A stretch of DNA of 64,000 nucleotides from Bretschneidera sinensis (taxonomy: Eukaryota > Streptophyta > Magnoliopsida > Brassicales > Akaniaceae), in the NCBI GenBank assembly GCA_023935145.1, contig CM043698.1, forward strand, positions 40,883,501 through 40,947,500. Direction: 5' to 3'. Numbering within the stretch: position 1 is the first letter of the stretch; each line of letters begins with the position of its first letter. This document shows, one piece after another, positions 1 to 9,464 of the stretch. The notes beneath the pieces were generated by a model. That model searched no databases. It saw only the letters and a list, made by a program, of their open reading frames with translations, and was not told the origin of the DNA. The position numbers and the translations under genes are program-made.

Positions 1-59
1 AGAAGTTCTTACTCTCTTTGGGGTAAGTCCTGCTTTGATTTCGAAATATAGACTGAAAT

Positions 60-620
60 TGTTCTTTTTAAATGCTGGTCAACCGACTAGCCTTCTCCTT
101 AGCCGACTAGTCAATACTAGGACTTATCTCGGACCGAGTCGGTTGGTCCCCTGTCAACTCGGTACTCGGACCTGTTTAGAGCCGAGTTAGTTGATCCCTT
201 ATGGATTTAGGGACACCCAACTTGGTACTCGGATAAGTTTTGAGGTCAGGTTGGTTCCTAGTCGGTCGGCCTGCTTCCTAGTCGACTGTTTAATTAACTG
301 GTCCGTTCTCTAGTCGAATGGTCTTCTTCTTAGTCAGTTGGTCGGCACTCTGACCTATCTTGGGGCTAGTTGGTTTGGTCCCTTATGGATTTTGGAACAC
401 CCAACTTGGTACTCGGACAAGTTTTGAGGCCAGGTTGGTTTCTAGTCGATTGGTCTGCTTCTTAGTCTATTGGTATAATCGACTAGTCCGTTCTCTAATC
501 GATTGGTTCATTCTCTAGTTGATTGGTCTTCTTCCTAGTCAGCTGGTTGGTACTCGGACCTATCTTGGGCCAAGTTTATTAGTCTATCTTGCATACAGAC
601 TTTACTTTTATTGAATCGAG
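60..620 (-). repeat. Degenerate tandem-repeat zone in the 3' part of the Tat-like element
   Basis: Variants of a short unit containing TAGTCGATTGGTC recur many times, mixed with longer repeats containing AACTCGGTACTCGG and CCCTTATGGATTT. The copies are diverged and irregularly spaced. In Tat/Ogre-lineage elements the untranslated region between the coding domains and the 3' LTR is known for such tandem repeats, and the location here (beyond RT on the minus strand) fits. There is no open frame of note. Confidence 0.6.
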
Positions 621-689
621 AGTAGTCCATCAGCTTATTCGGGGGTTCATCCTTCCCAAGGTTGAGGTCGAAATCTCGAGTTATCCTCC

Positions 690-1200
690 TGAGGTTATGG
701 TCGGTATCATGAGTTAATCAGCTTAGAAGGTATGTCTCTTCTAGTATTTATGGTTATCATTAGTTTTTTACCATTGGTGTCTGATTTGTCTTCTTTGTTG
801 CTTTCAAATAGGCATGTTATGTGCCATGGTGGCCGAGAGGTACCTCTATGCCACCGTGGAGGTTGATTGCATGGCCAAAAGAGGGATGATCTCTAAACCC
901 AGTTGAGTGCCCAGGTTGAGTAGGTCATTGAGCTGAAGGAGTACTATCGGGCTCTCCAAAAAAGCCTCTAAGCTGCGATTGCCCGGATGGAGGCAGTTGA
1001 TGCCGAGGCGGAGAGGCTTAGAGCCTAGTCAAAGAGGTCCAAGTAGGAGATCATTAAGGAGTTTAAGAAGATTACAACCTTCGAGGACTTGCTTTATGAG
1101 AAAACCACCAAGAAGTACATTGTAGGCTTCTAAGAGGCCAAGGTTAGGGTAGCCAAGATTGCTCCTAACCTGGATCTCAGCCAAGGCCTTTGCTTATGTT
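690..1200 (+). pseudogene. Fragment of an antisense coiled-coil ORF of the Tat-like element
   Basis: The plus strand reads as a protein-like stretch broken by several stops. It is rich in Glu, Lys, Ala and Arg, includes segments such as EIIKEFKKITTFEDLLYEK and AKVRVAKIAPNLDLSQ, and looks like a coiled coil. A plausible intron lies just upstream: donor GGTATGT near 729 and acceptor CAAATAG near 812. The reading strand is opposite to gag-pol, and the position is downstream of pol. Some Tat-lineage elements (Grande and relatives) carry a long antisense ORF there, called gene 23 in Grande, so I infer a related ORF. Function is unknown. The assignment rests on position and composition, not on a similarity search. 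Confidence 0.45.
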
Positions 1201-1224
1201 TTATCTTTTATCTTTTTTTACTTA

Positions 1225-1960
1225 GCAGCAGAAGCTTAGGGTTTGCTTCAATTCCCTTTTAAGTGACTACAAAATCGAGAAATTTTCCTGAGGTTACCCC
1301 GAACACGCACTTTGACAGATTAAGCTTCATCTGGTGCTTTCTTAGTACTGAGAAACATTCTTCTAGATCAGCTGCATGATGACCTGCATATATGCTCTTT
1401 ACTAGCATATCATCAATATACACCTCCATGTTTTTTCCAATATGGTCCTTGAATAGCTTCTTGACGAGCCTCTAATATGTTTCCTTGACCTTTTTCAATT
1501 TGAAAAGCATTACATTGTAGAAGTAGAGGTTGTTTTCTATCACAAATGCAGTATTCAGCTGATCTGGCTCATACATTCTAATCTGGTTGTATCCCGAGTA
1601 CGCGTCTATGAAACTCAACCTCTCGTACGCACAAGTCACGTCGACTAGCTAGTCAATTCTTGGAAAAGGAAAATTGTCTTTTGGACACAATTTGTTTAAG
1701 TCTGTGAATTTGATGCATATCCTTCATTTTCTATTTATCTTCTTCACCATCACTACATTGGCCAACCACTAGAGGTAGTCAATTTTCCCTAATGAACCTA
1801 GCTTCGAGGAGTTTGTTGATTTATGCATCAGTTGCTAACTGTCTCTCTGTTGTGAAAGCTCATTTTTTTTGTATGACCGGCTTTTGATTAGGTTCGACAT
1901 TTAGATGATGGGTACATCGTCTTTGAGTTGATGCCCGGCATATCAACTGCCAACCAGGAG
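1225..1960 (-). pseudogene. Reverse transcriptase fragment of the Tat-like element
   Basis: On the minus strand this reads as the N-terminal half to two thirds of a Ty3/Gypsy reverse transcriptase. Visible motifs in order are TTERQLATD, a DLNKLCPKD block, FIDAYSGYNQI, and the catalytic box YIDDMLVKS near 1390-1415, followed by LNLSKCVFGV. Stops interrupt the frame several times. The similarity ends near 1225, where the sequence passes directly into the antisense ORF region, so the thumb, RNase H and integrase have been deleted. It would have copied element RNA into DNA inside virus-like particles; this copy cannot. Confidence 0.8.
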
Positions 1961-2001
1961 AATACATCTCAGTTTTCTTTGAGAAACAAAACCAGTTGCA
2001 T

Positions 2002-2680
2002 TTAGAGCTCTCCCTTTAAACTTGCACCGATTTTCACTACCTTGTTTAGCTCTTCTTTGGTGAGGGGTACTACTACCAATTCTTCCATGGGTCTTCCTAT
2101 TTGGATCTTGAAGTTATCCCTCAGATGTTCTATCTGATGGATGCTCGCTTTGCTTTTTCCTTTCAATAAGCCAAGTAACAAGTCCGAACAGTAGTTTGGT
2201 TGCCTTTTACCTCTCATACTCCATTTTCTGTTGGGAACTTCATTTTTAAATGATATGTCGAGACTACCACTTTCATGGCATTCATCCCTGGCCGTCAAAG
2301 GATTGCATTGTATGAATAAGGGAGGTCTATGACTAAGAAAGTGCTCAGGATAGTGGTTTGGCAGAGCACGGCTCCTGCTATCACCGGAAGCTCTATTCTT
2401 ACTTTTGGGACACTGGCTTGCTAGAGCACCAGTACAAGGGGTAGTTTGTTAGTTTTAGGTGGTCTTCAGACAGTTTCATCTTCTTGAGAGCATCAAAGTA
2501 TAGTATGTCCCGGGATGACCCATTGTCTAGTAGGATTCTTTCCACTACAAAGTTCAAGATGACCAAAGTTATGACAATTGTGTCATCGTGAGGGAATTTT
2601 ACTCTTTTAAGGTCTTCATCTGAGAAACTGATGTTTTGATCAACTAGCTTCTCTTTTGTGGGTCCATCAACTAATCCCAC
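2002..2680 (-). pseudogene. Aspartic protease region of the Tat-like element
   Basis: The minus-strand frame at 2399-2680 contains RVKFPHDDTIVITLVILNF followed by VERILLDNGSSRDILYFDAL. This is the retropepsin-type active-site region with Asp-Asn-Gly-Ser in place of Asp-Thr/Ser-Gly, as is common in Tat-like elements. The downstream frame at 2002-2298 continues the linker toward RT (MEELVVVPLTKEELNKVVKIG). A frameshift or stop separates the two. The same protease block occurs on the plus strand at about 27.72-27.96 kb in the sister copy, which supports the reading. Confidence 0.75.
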
Positions 2681-2884
2681 AAAGCGAGCATATGCCCTCC
2701 TCGAATTCGAAGATTCTTTTCCAAATATTGTCCTCCCGAAGATAATTCAGATGGCACCCGTTGTTGGAGCGTTATCCAACTTTTTCTTTGGGGTCCATCG
2801 TCTCCTGATATTCTTCCTCTTACTCAGACCTTATCTTAGTCTATTCCTTTCCTTTCGGTCTGAACTTCTTTGGCCCGGGCTTTG

Positions 2885-3896
2885 TCATCCTGGGCTTTTT
2901 CGGCTTGGGCTTTTTCTTGATTTTATTTTCACAAACTTCTTCAAGTATTCTTTTTGTATCAAAATTTCAATTTCATCCTTTAGGTGTCTACATTCACTTG
3001 TGTCATAGTTGTAGTCCTTGTGAAAGCAACAGAAACAGTTCATGTCTCTCTTTCCAGTTGGAGTCTTGATCTTGGGAGACCATCTGATGATGTCTTGGTT
3101 TGCTATCTCTATCAGAAGGTTAGCCCTCGAGGTGTTAAGGGGAGCATAAGTCTCGTATCTTTGAGGAGCTCCTGATTTTTCGCTTCTCCGAGCATCGTTT
3201 TGTCCTTCATTTTTTCTGCTCACTCCTAAACTTGTGCCCTTTGAGCTATTTTTTTTCCACTTAGCAAGGCATCTTCTCTCCTCTTACGGAAGGCTTGGTC
3301 TTTTTTAGTGATCACAAACTCGTCTGCCTTGGCCAGAAAGACCGACATAGTTTGTAATAGGTTCCTGGAGAGGTAGTGGCTGAAGTCAAAAGCTTTGAGG
3401 CCGTAGTGAAATCCATGACTTCCAACTTTTGATCCAGGTCCCTTACTTGTACCATAGCCAAGGTGAATCATGATATGTAGTCACGAAGGGTCTCCTCTAC
3501 ATACTGAGTTATGCTCAGCAAGCTTTCAAGAGTCTTTTTAGGGCCTCGGATGTTGAAGAAATATGTTACAAACATTTCACTAAGTTCGTCAAATGATTTT
3601 ATCGACCATGCGAGCAACCTGGAAAACCATGACCTTGTTGTCTCTCGAAGAGTTATTGGGAATGTATAGCACATCACTGCCTGTGAGTGGCCGTGAAGGG
3701 ACATCAAAAACTTGAAATTTTGCAAGTGGTCTATAGGGCACCTCTTCCTTGTGTATGGCTCCATTTCGGGAATTTTGAAATTTGGAGGCATCGTTTTATC
3801 CATATGCTCATGGGAGAAGGGGTTGCCTGCAAGCTTGATTTCGTCGAGGATGTTTCCTCGGGTGGTTTTGATGACGAGTCTGTTATACTTATTCAT
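2885..3896 (-). pseudogene. Gag of the Tat-like element (three broken frames)
   Basis: Three consecutive minus-strand frames (3468-3896, 3226-3471, 2885-3223) together make a Retrotrans_gag-type protein. The first carries CPIDHLQNFKFLMSLHGHS and SFDELSEMFVTYFF. The second carries the continuation with KADEFVITKKDQAFRKRRED. The third ends in a nucleic-acid-binding zinc knuckle (CFCCFHKDYNYDTSECRHLKDEIE region, positions near 3000-3070). Gag packages element RNA in virus-like particles. The breaks show decay. The same protein is recognisable in the copies at 26.4-27.5 kb and 14.8-15.3 kb. Confidence 0.8.
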
Positions 3897-4586
3897 TTTT
3901 TTTCAGTTTCTTGCTCATCTCAAACTTGTCTTATTCTTGTTGCCTCTTGGATGGATGCGAGTTTTAGGCAAACTCTTCATCTCAGATCAAGCATCGAGGA
4001 CTTTTTCGGGGGCTACTTCGAGGACATTTTTGGGGGCTCTCGGTTCTCCCCTACCGAGGACACCCTCGGCTTTTATCCCAAGGAAACCCTTAGCTTTTGC
4101 TCCAAAGATGCCTTTGGCTTTTATCCCATGTTGGGGGTTAATGTCTCATTCCCGAACTCGCCTCCACAAGTCAGGTGCTCTGATGCCGAGGCGCTTGCTT
4201 TGTAGTTTTCTGGATGGTGTAGGCGGTTCAGACCTTAGACTAGTGATTTCGGGTTCTACTTGGTTTAAGTCGTCCGAGGCGTGTGATTACTTCTTTAAGT
4301 CGATGCTGAAGGGAATTTTACTTTGCCTTACTGATAAGTTCGTTAAGGTTTACCTCACGGGTTTCTCGTTAGACTACTTGGTTGGAATGCACACCAGGTT
4401 GTTGGTTAAGCAGGTTTCTGTAATACCTGTGTTCTTAAAGTAGGGGTAAAGAAGTAATTTAATAAATATGACATGGAATTAAAATAGTATATATAAGTGA
4501 AAGAATTTTGAATAAAAAAATTGAAACGTCCAGATTTGGAGGACAAAAAAAAAGGAAAAAGGAAAAAAAACAAAAAAAATGGTGTG

Positions 4587-4613
4587 CAACACCTGGAAGA
4601 CTTCCAGGTGTTG
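4587..4613. repeat. Perfect 12 bp inverted repeat with 3 bp loop
   Basis: CAACACCTGGAA and TTCCAGGTGTTG are perfect inverted arms around GAC. It lies in the solo LTR just before the GT microsatellite. It could form a hairpin in RNA or DNA. No function can be assigned. Confidence 0.8.
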
Positions 4614-4669
4614 TATCACTTGGACAATAAGCTCAAATTTAAGAAGGCAGTAGAGGTTGGCGGTTTATT

Positions 4670-4671
<2 letters not shown>

Positions 4672-4702
<31 letters not shown>
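4672..4702. repeat. (GT)n microsatellite
   Basis: An uninterrupted GT dinucleotide run of about 31 bp is followed by a short TATATATA run, inside the solo LTR. Confidence 0.95.
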
Positions 4703-4710
<8 letters not shown>

Positions 4711-5535
4711 ATTTTGTTACTTTATTTTATTTATTTCTTACCAAATCTGGTTGGTTTTCTTCTTTCTCCAATCCAAAACTACTTTATTTCTTTAAACATT
4801 TGGGGACTGAAAGAAATGTCGAAAAAGAAAATTTTTGAAAGAGTTTACTGGAGAATTTTAAAGAGAGTTGAGAAAAGCTCTAAGAAATACAAAAGGTAAT
4901 AATGTGATTTTTTTAAAATTTTTAAATTTAGCATACAAGAAATTTTCTGAAACTCAATGTGAGAATTTTTAAAGGGTATGAATTCTGGAATAATTGAAGA
5001 ATAAATTAGAAAATTTAATATAAATACTATTTTAGGTGTTGATGATCAGCAAACGGTGAAAATTGCTGAGAAGTGCAGAAAAGGTAAGAAGGTGATCCAC
5101 GAGTAACTCTAAGTGCTACACGGTGAGTTAGATTTACTTTTAATAATCAGGATAAATATGAAATATAAAGTGATGATATTTGAATTAATTATTAACCTAT
5201 GATTTAATGATAGAGGAAAGTTGGTTGATGGGTATGATAAGAATAATTAATATGTAGAGATTTATTAAATGAGAAGTAATATTATTAGAATAATGAGTTG
5301 ATTAAATAATGAAGGGGATAAATGAAATTATTAACAAGCTATGGTTGATAATTTGATATGATATATGAAGAGAAGAATTGAATGAATATGATCAAATAAT
5401 AATTTGAAAAGAAGCAAGATAGCTAATTTGAATGTCTGAATATATGCTTGTTTTTATATTATTGTTCGTATGCATATTTCATATCATTGTTCATATGCAT
5501 ATGCATGAAATAAAAGAACCAAGAGGGGGCCGGTC

Positions 5536-5690
5536 TAAATGAAAACCGTGACAGCTGGTATATGCTGGAGATAAATGAAAACCGTGACAACAGGTATATG
5601 TTGGAGATAAATGAAAACCGTGACAGTCGGTATATGCTGGAAATAAATGAAAACCGTGACAACCGGTATATGCTGGAGATAAAAGAACCT
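5536..5690 (+). repeat. 36 bp tandem repeat, four copies
   Basis: The core GAAAACCGTGACA recurs with its ACCG starting at 5545, 5581, 5617 and 5653, an exact 36 bp period. Each copy continues with GGTATATGCTGGAGATAAAT or a close variant. The period is a multiple of three, so open frames run through it, but these are not supported as genes. The related LTR near 58.92-59.04 kb lacks the array. Confidence 0.9.
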
Positions 5691-6675
5691 GGAAGGCAGC
5701 CGATCTAAGATAAAAACATGTCGACATGTGAGAAGACGTTCCCAAATAATAATTCATGCATTACATTTGTTTTAAATATTGATTTTTGTTGCTTGAGATG
5801 CTAAAGTGTTATTCTTGATTGTAAATTTATTGATAGATGAATTAGTCTCACAGAGAGACAGATATGATGAGAAAGAAATATGAAAATATGATATGATAAG
5901 AACTATCTGAGTGATTGATTATATGTTGTGAACCTCATAACGAGGTAATCATGAGATAAAATTGATAGTCTCAAGGTGATTAAATATATGAGAAGAAGAG
6001 ATTTATAATGGGATTATGATAGTAGTGATAATATAATGCTATTATCAAATTATATGAGATATAGATGAATGAATATTGGAAGACTATTTATATAAATTGA
6101 ACACTTCTAGTAAATTTAATTCACTTAGCTTGTGAATCTCACCCCTCATTGTTAAATAATTTCAGGTAATAGGCAGGACAGTTAGATTAGTGAGCTGATA
6201 TTCAGACTGAGTCATTATTCGTAAGCCACGTGGTCCACATCCTCAGACTAATAGAAAAAATATATATCTGTAAATATTCATGCATACTATGTTGTATCTA
6301 CTGTTCAGTTGAGATCTGAATGATGTAACTTCCTTGCTAAGGGTTGAGGATTTATGTATATAGATAATTCAAATGATGTTTTATATTGTTGCATATATAT
6401 GTCGTATTGGAATTTTCAAAATGTGATGACACCGTCTTCGGGGTGGCCAACCCGGGATGGGTCGTTACAGGTTCGCTCTTTGTTTACCTCGGTTGGATTA
6501 TTACTCCCCGAGGCACGATGAGGGTTCTACCCTTTCTTCGAAGGTGGAAGGGGTGGTAATTCAGACGAGTTAACCTCAAAGGTCGTCTATGTGGTATTTT
6601 GTGTTGGGATTTTCTTGGGCAGTATTTTCAACAGAGATAAGTTTTGCTCTCGGTTCCCATAGACGATGTTAATTC

Positions 6676-7060
6676 TGTTGATGCCGAATATAGGTCGCGT
6701 ATGCTTAGGTCTTGTCGGGTTAGTTACTAGAATCTAGTATGAGTTGGTCAAAGGTGGGGTCATACATTGACTTGGGTTAGGTTTGGTATGAGCTGGATTC
6801 GAGATACCTGAAAAGGAAGCTGACCATGAGTGGTTTGCTCTGGGAAAGACCTTGCGAAGCTTAAGTCAGAATAGGTAGTGGAGAGAGTAAAAAGTAAAAA
6901 AGTGTGAATAATGAATATTGTTTGGGGGTCCCTTATTTTTAGGATCTAAGTGAAGTAGAGATTACTATTTTACCCTTATGATTCACAAGTTTTATCTTCT
7001 GGTTGGAGGGCATATTTATCATACATCCCCATCCTGATTCCTTGTGATATGCTTCACATT
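6676..7060 (-). mobile_element. 5' LTR remnant of the Tat-like element
   Basis: The minus strand ends in TATATTCGGCATCAACA followed by GAATTAACATCGTCTATGGG, a decayed version of the primer-site region seen at 25828 (GAATTGGCACCTTCC) and 14117 (GATTGGTATCATCCGTGGG). The body shares long blocks with 25500-25827 in inverse orientation, such as CTGACTTAAGCTTCGCAAGG versus CTGACTTAATCTTCGGAAGG. The outer boundary near 7060 is approximate. Confidence 0.7.
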
Positions 7061-7080
7061 AATATTCCCTAGTCGTGAAC

Positions 7081-8918
7081 CCGTGCAAATGTACGAGAAT
7101 TTTTTCATTAAAATAAATATATAAATAATAAATAAATAATTTATTTTATCATGATAAATAAAAGATTTAATACATAATTAAATTCTTAAATTAAAAAAAT
7201 TGTTATAATGTTGTGAACTCGTGCAAATACAGGCGATAAACCTATTCTATTACATTTTCCAATTTTAAAATTTTTTAAGAAATTAAGTTTATCATATCTT
7301 TAGTGATGCGATATTCATTAAATAAATAAAAATATTATTATATTTTATATAAATATGTGCCTCCTTCCAAAATCCCTCACTCTTTCTTTTCAAATACAAT
7401 GCTTGTAATATGCAACAAATTAAAAATTGTATAGACCCAAATCAAAGTATTCAACCTTATCTAACAACATAATTTGTTAAACAAAATAAAAGAAATGGTC
7501 AAAATGAACATTCCTACAATTAAAAATAATATTTTATTAAAATTAGAACAACTAACAAACAAAGAATTATGTCACACTCTAATATAGCACACTTACTATA
7601 ATTTTTTAAATTTTAGTCTAAGGGAGTATATATAAATTTTTCAATCAAAAAATCATAAATCAAAATACTGCAATAGATGATCTAAAGCCAAAAAAATATA
7701 TTGATCGGAGAAAATGATAGAGTATATTAATTACTTTTCTTTTAGTGAGAAGAAAAGATAATATGTTTCAGGCTAAAGTAACAAATATGATGTTAGTTTG
7801 CTTTACGTACCTAAAGGCTTGAAGAAATTTGCATATACACATTAATTACATAAATTATAAAATAGAAGAAAAAGTGGTTATTAGATTCAAATGAACTTAC
7901 TAGTTTGAGTCTTAGTAATTTTTCTGTCATTTTAATAATCTTTGCTCATAATGGAAACATTAGAAATATATTAGGTATAATAATAAACACAAAATTAAAA
8001 AAAAAATTATGTAGAACACAAAAACGTGAGATAGAAAGAGAGGAAAAGTGGTTTTTAGATTTAAAAGAACTTACAAAATTAAGTCACAATAATATTTCTT
8101 TTTTTTTACAATAATCTTTACTCTACTGTAATGGAAATAATGCAAGTATATTAGGTATAAAAACCAACACAAACTTAAAATAATAAAATTGTAAACATGA
8201 ATATAAAAAAATAAAAGACAATAATTAGTAAACCTTTCTTTTAGCTAGTTGTTCTATGGAGAAGTGAAAATATGAAAATAATGAAAGAATATACCATATT
8301 TAAATGAAACTAAACATTTATTAACTAATGAGATAATGATATTTTATTATAAATAATTATCAATATAAAAAATTTATTATCTATAGGTAAGATGACATGA
8401 GAGTTAATTTTCTTTAGATAAGAATAATTCAGTCAGACATTGACAGTAAAGACTCTTACTAGCAAAAAGTTTGAAATCCTCCTACAACTTTATCCAACCA
8501 CACAATTTGTTAAACAAAATAAAAGAAAAATGGTAAAAATGAACTTACTCATAATTACAAATAAAGCAAAACTAATATTTTATTACGTAATTATGGTCAA
8601 AATGAACACTTCCATAATTAAAAGTAAAGCAAAAATAGTATTTTATTACGTAATTACTATTTAAATTTTTAGAGATCTACAACTCTTGAATAGGGGTTCG
8701 GTTTGAAGTACACCTACTTAAGAGATAGATAAGCGAAGTGAGAGAGTAGAGAGTGAAAGATGCCAAAACAGTTTAACTTCAAAGTGTTTACATCATGTAG
8801 ACTACTTTTAACCCTAATTTGGATAGTATGTGGATTGAAAGAGCACTCACACTCGTGGTGGTGTTAGAGTTAATTTTCTTTTTTATGTACAATTGCTATT
8901 TTTATTTCATTAATTAAT
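7081..8918. repeat. AT-rich gene-free stretch with interleaved local duplications
   Basis: There is no supported gene. Three related blocks occur at about 7440-7545, 8480-8583 and 8592-8655 (shared AAAATGAAC...ATAATTA...AATATTTTATTA pattern). Two copies of another block lie at about 7868-8015 and 8043-8185 (GAAAAAGTGGTTATTAGATT and GGAAAAGTGGTTTTTAGATT, then ATATTAGGTATAA). Near 7078 and 7214 the motif GTGAACYCGTGCAAAT appears twice. This looks like an old duplicated non-coding or MITE-like region. Confidence 0.5.
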
Positions 8919-9085
8919 GGCTAAATTCCATAGAAAACCCAGTGGTTTGTCTAGTTTCATAACAAACCCTGAGGTTTATTTTGTTTCATACTAAACCTTA
9001 TGGTTATCACCGTTAGCTTAGAGTTGATGTCTGTTATCTCCACAGAAAATTACCGAAATAACCCTGTTTGCAATTGCACATGATT
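8919..9085 (+). repeat. MULE left terminal inverted repeat
   Basis: It pairs with 13125-13279. The outermost bases are GGCTAAATTCC. Similarity continues through a block with GTTGATGTCTGTTA and fades after AATTACCGAAATAAC. Confidence 0.85.
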
Positions 9086-9464
9086 GTCTGTTAACTCCAC
9101 ATCATGTCTTTTATTCATCTACCTAATCTTCCAAATAAATTGAAATCAAAATATCAATTTATAACTATTGCAAGTTAGCTTATCAAGATTTGAAATATAT
9201 TTAAACTTTGCAAATTGATTTAAACCTGTTCAAATAACATATCCATTTCATGGAAGAACAAAATACAATTCACAAATACAAAAACATGCTCCTCAGCTTA
9301 TTTATTTAAACATGTTCAAATAACATAACCATTCCATAGGATAAGGAAATACATTTCACAAAGACAAAAAGCTCCTCTGAATCATTGACATGGAACCTGT
9401 CACTCCAAGAATTAAACCTATAATTATCCACAAACACAAAATACATTTCACAAAACAAAACCTT

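Larger units (their letters stand above)
4419..6469 (+). mobile_element. Solo LTR of a Ty3/Gypsy family (relative of the LTR at 58.15-60.2 kb)
   Basis: The unit starts TGTAATACCTG and ends GGGTCGTTACA, giving TG...CA ends. It is flanked by GTTTC (4414-4418) and GGTTC (6470-6474), a 4-of-5 match for a 5 bp target duplication. Its right part matches, in inverse orientation, the LTR beginning at 58150: the terminal block with CCCGGGATGGGTCGTTACA, and an inner block with GGTGATCCACGAGTAACT and AGTGCTACACGGTGAGTTAG. No internal coding sequence adjoins it. It splits the leader of the older Tat-like element, whose LTR continues at 6676, so it inserted later. Confidence 0.75.
1..7060 (-). mobile_element. 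Decayed Tat-like Ty3/Gypsy LTR retrotransposon, interrupted by a solo LTR
   Basis: Reading the minus strand from right to left there is an LTR remnant (about 7060-6676) ending in CATCAACA, a primer-site-like stretch, a gag leader, gag, zinc knuckle, aspartic protease and the first half of a reverse transcriptase. An antisense ORF fragment and a tandem-repeat zone follow. This order fits the Tat lineage of plant Ty3/Gypsy elements, and the RT box reads YIDDMLVKS. RNase H and integrase are missing. The coding frames are broken by stops and frameshifts, so the copy is dead. A different Gypsy solo LTR sits at 4419-6469 inside the gag leader. Two related copies lie at 13.6-15.4 kb and 25.5-28.2 kb. 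The outer end at the left window edge and the exact LTR start are not resolved. Confidence 0.8.

Noticed and set aside
5536..5690. Regular repeats that might suggest a CRISPR array
   Set aside because: The copies adjoin without unique spacers, and the DNA is from a plant nucleus.
5459..5757. Two minus-strand frames with a repeated 12-residue pattern
   Set aside because: They are a by-product of the 36 bp tandem repeat, whose period is a multiple of three.
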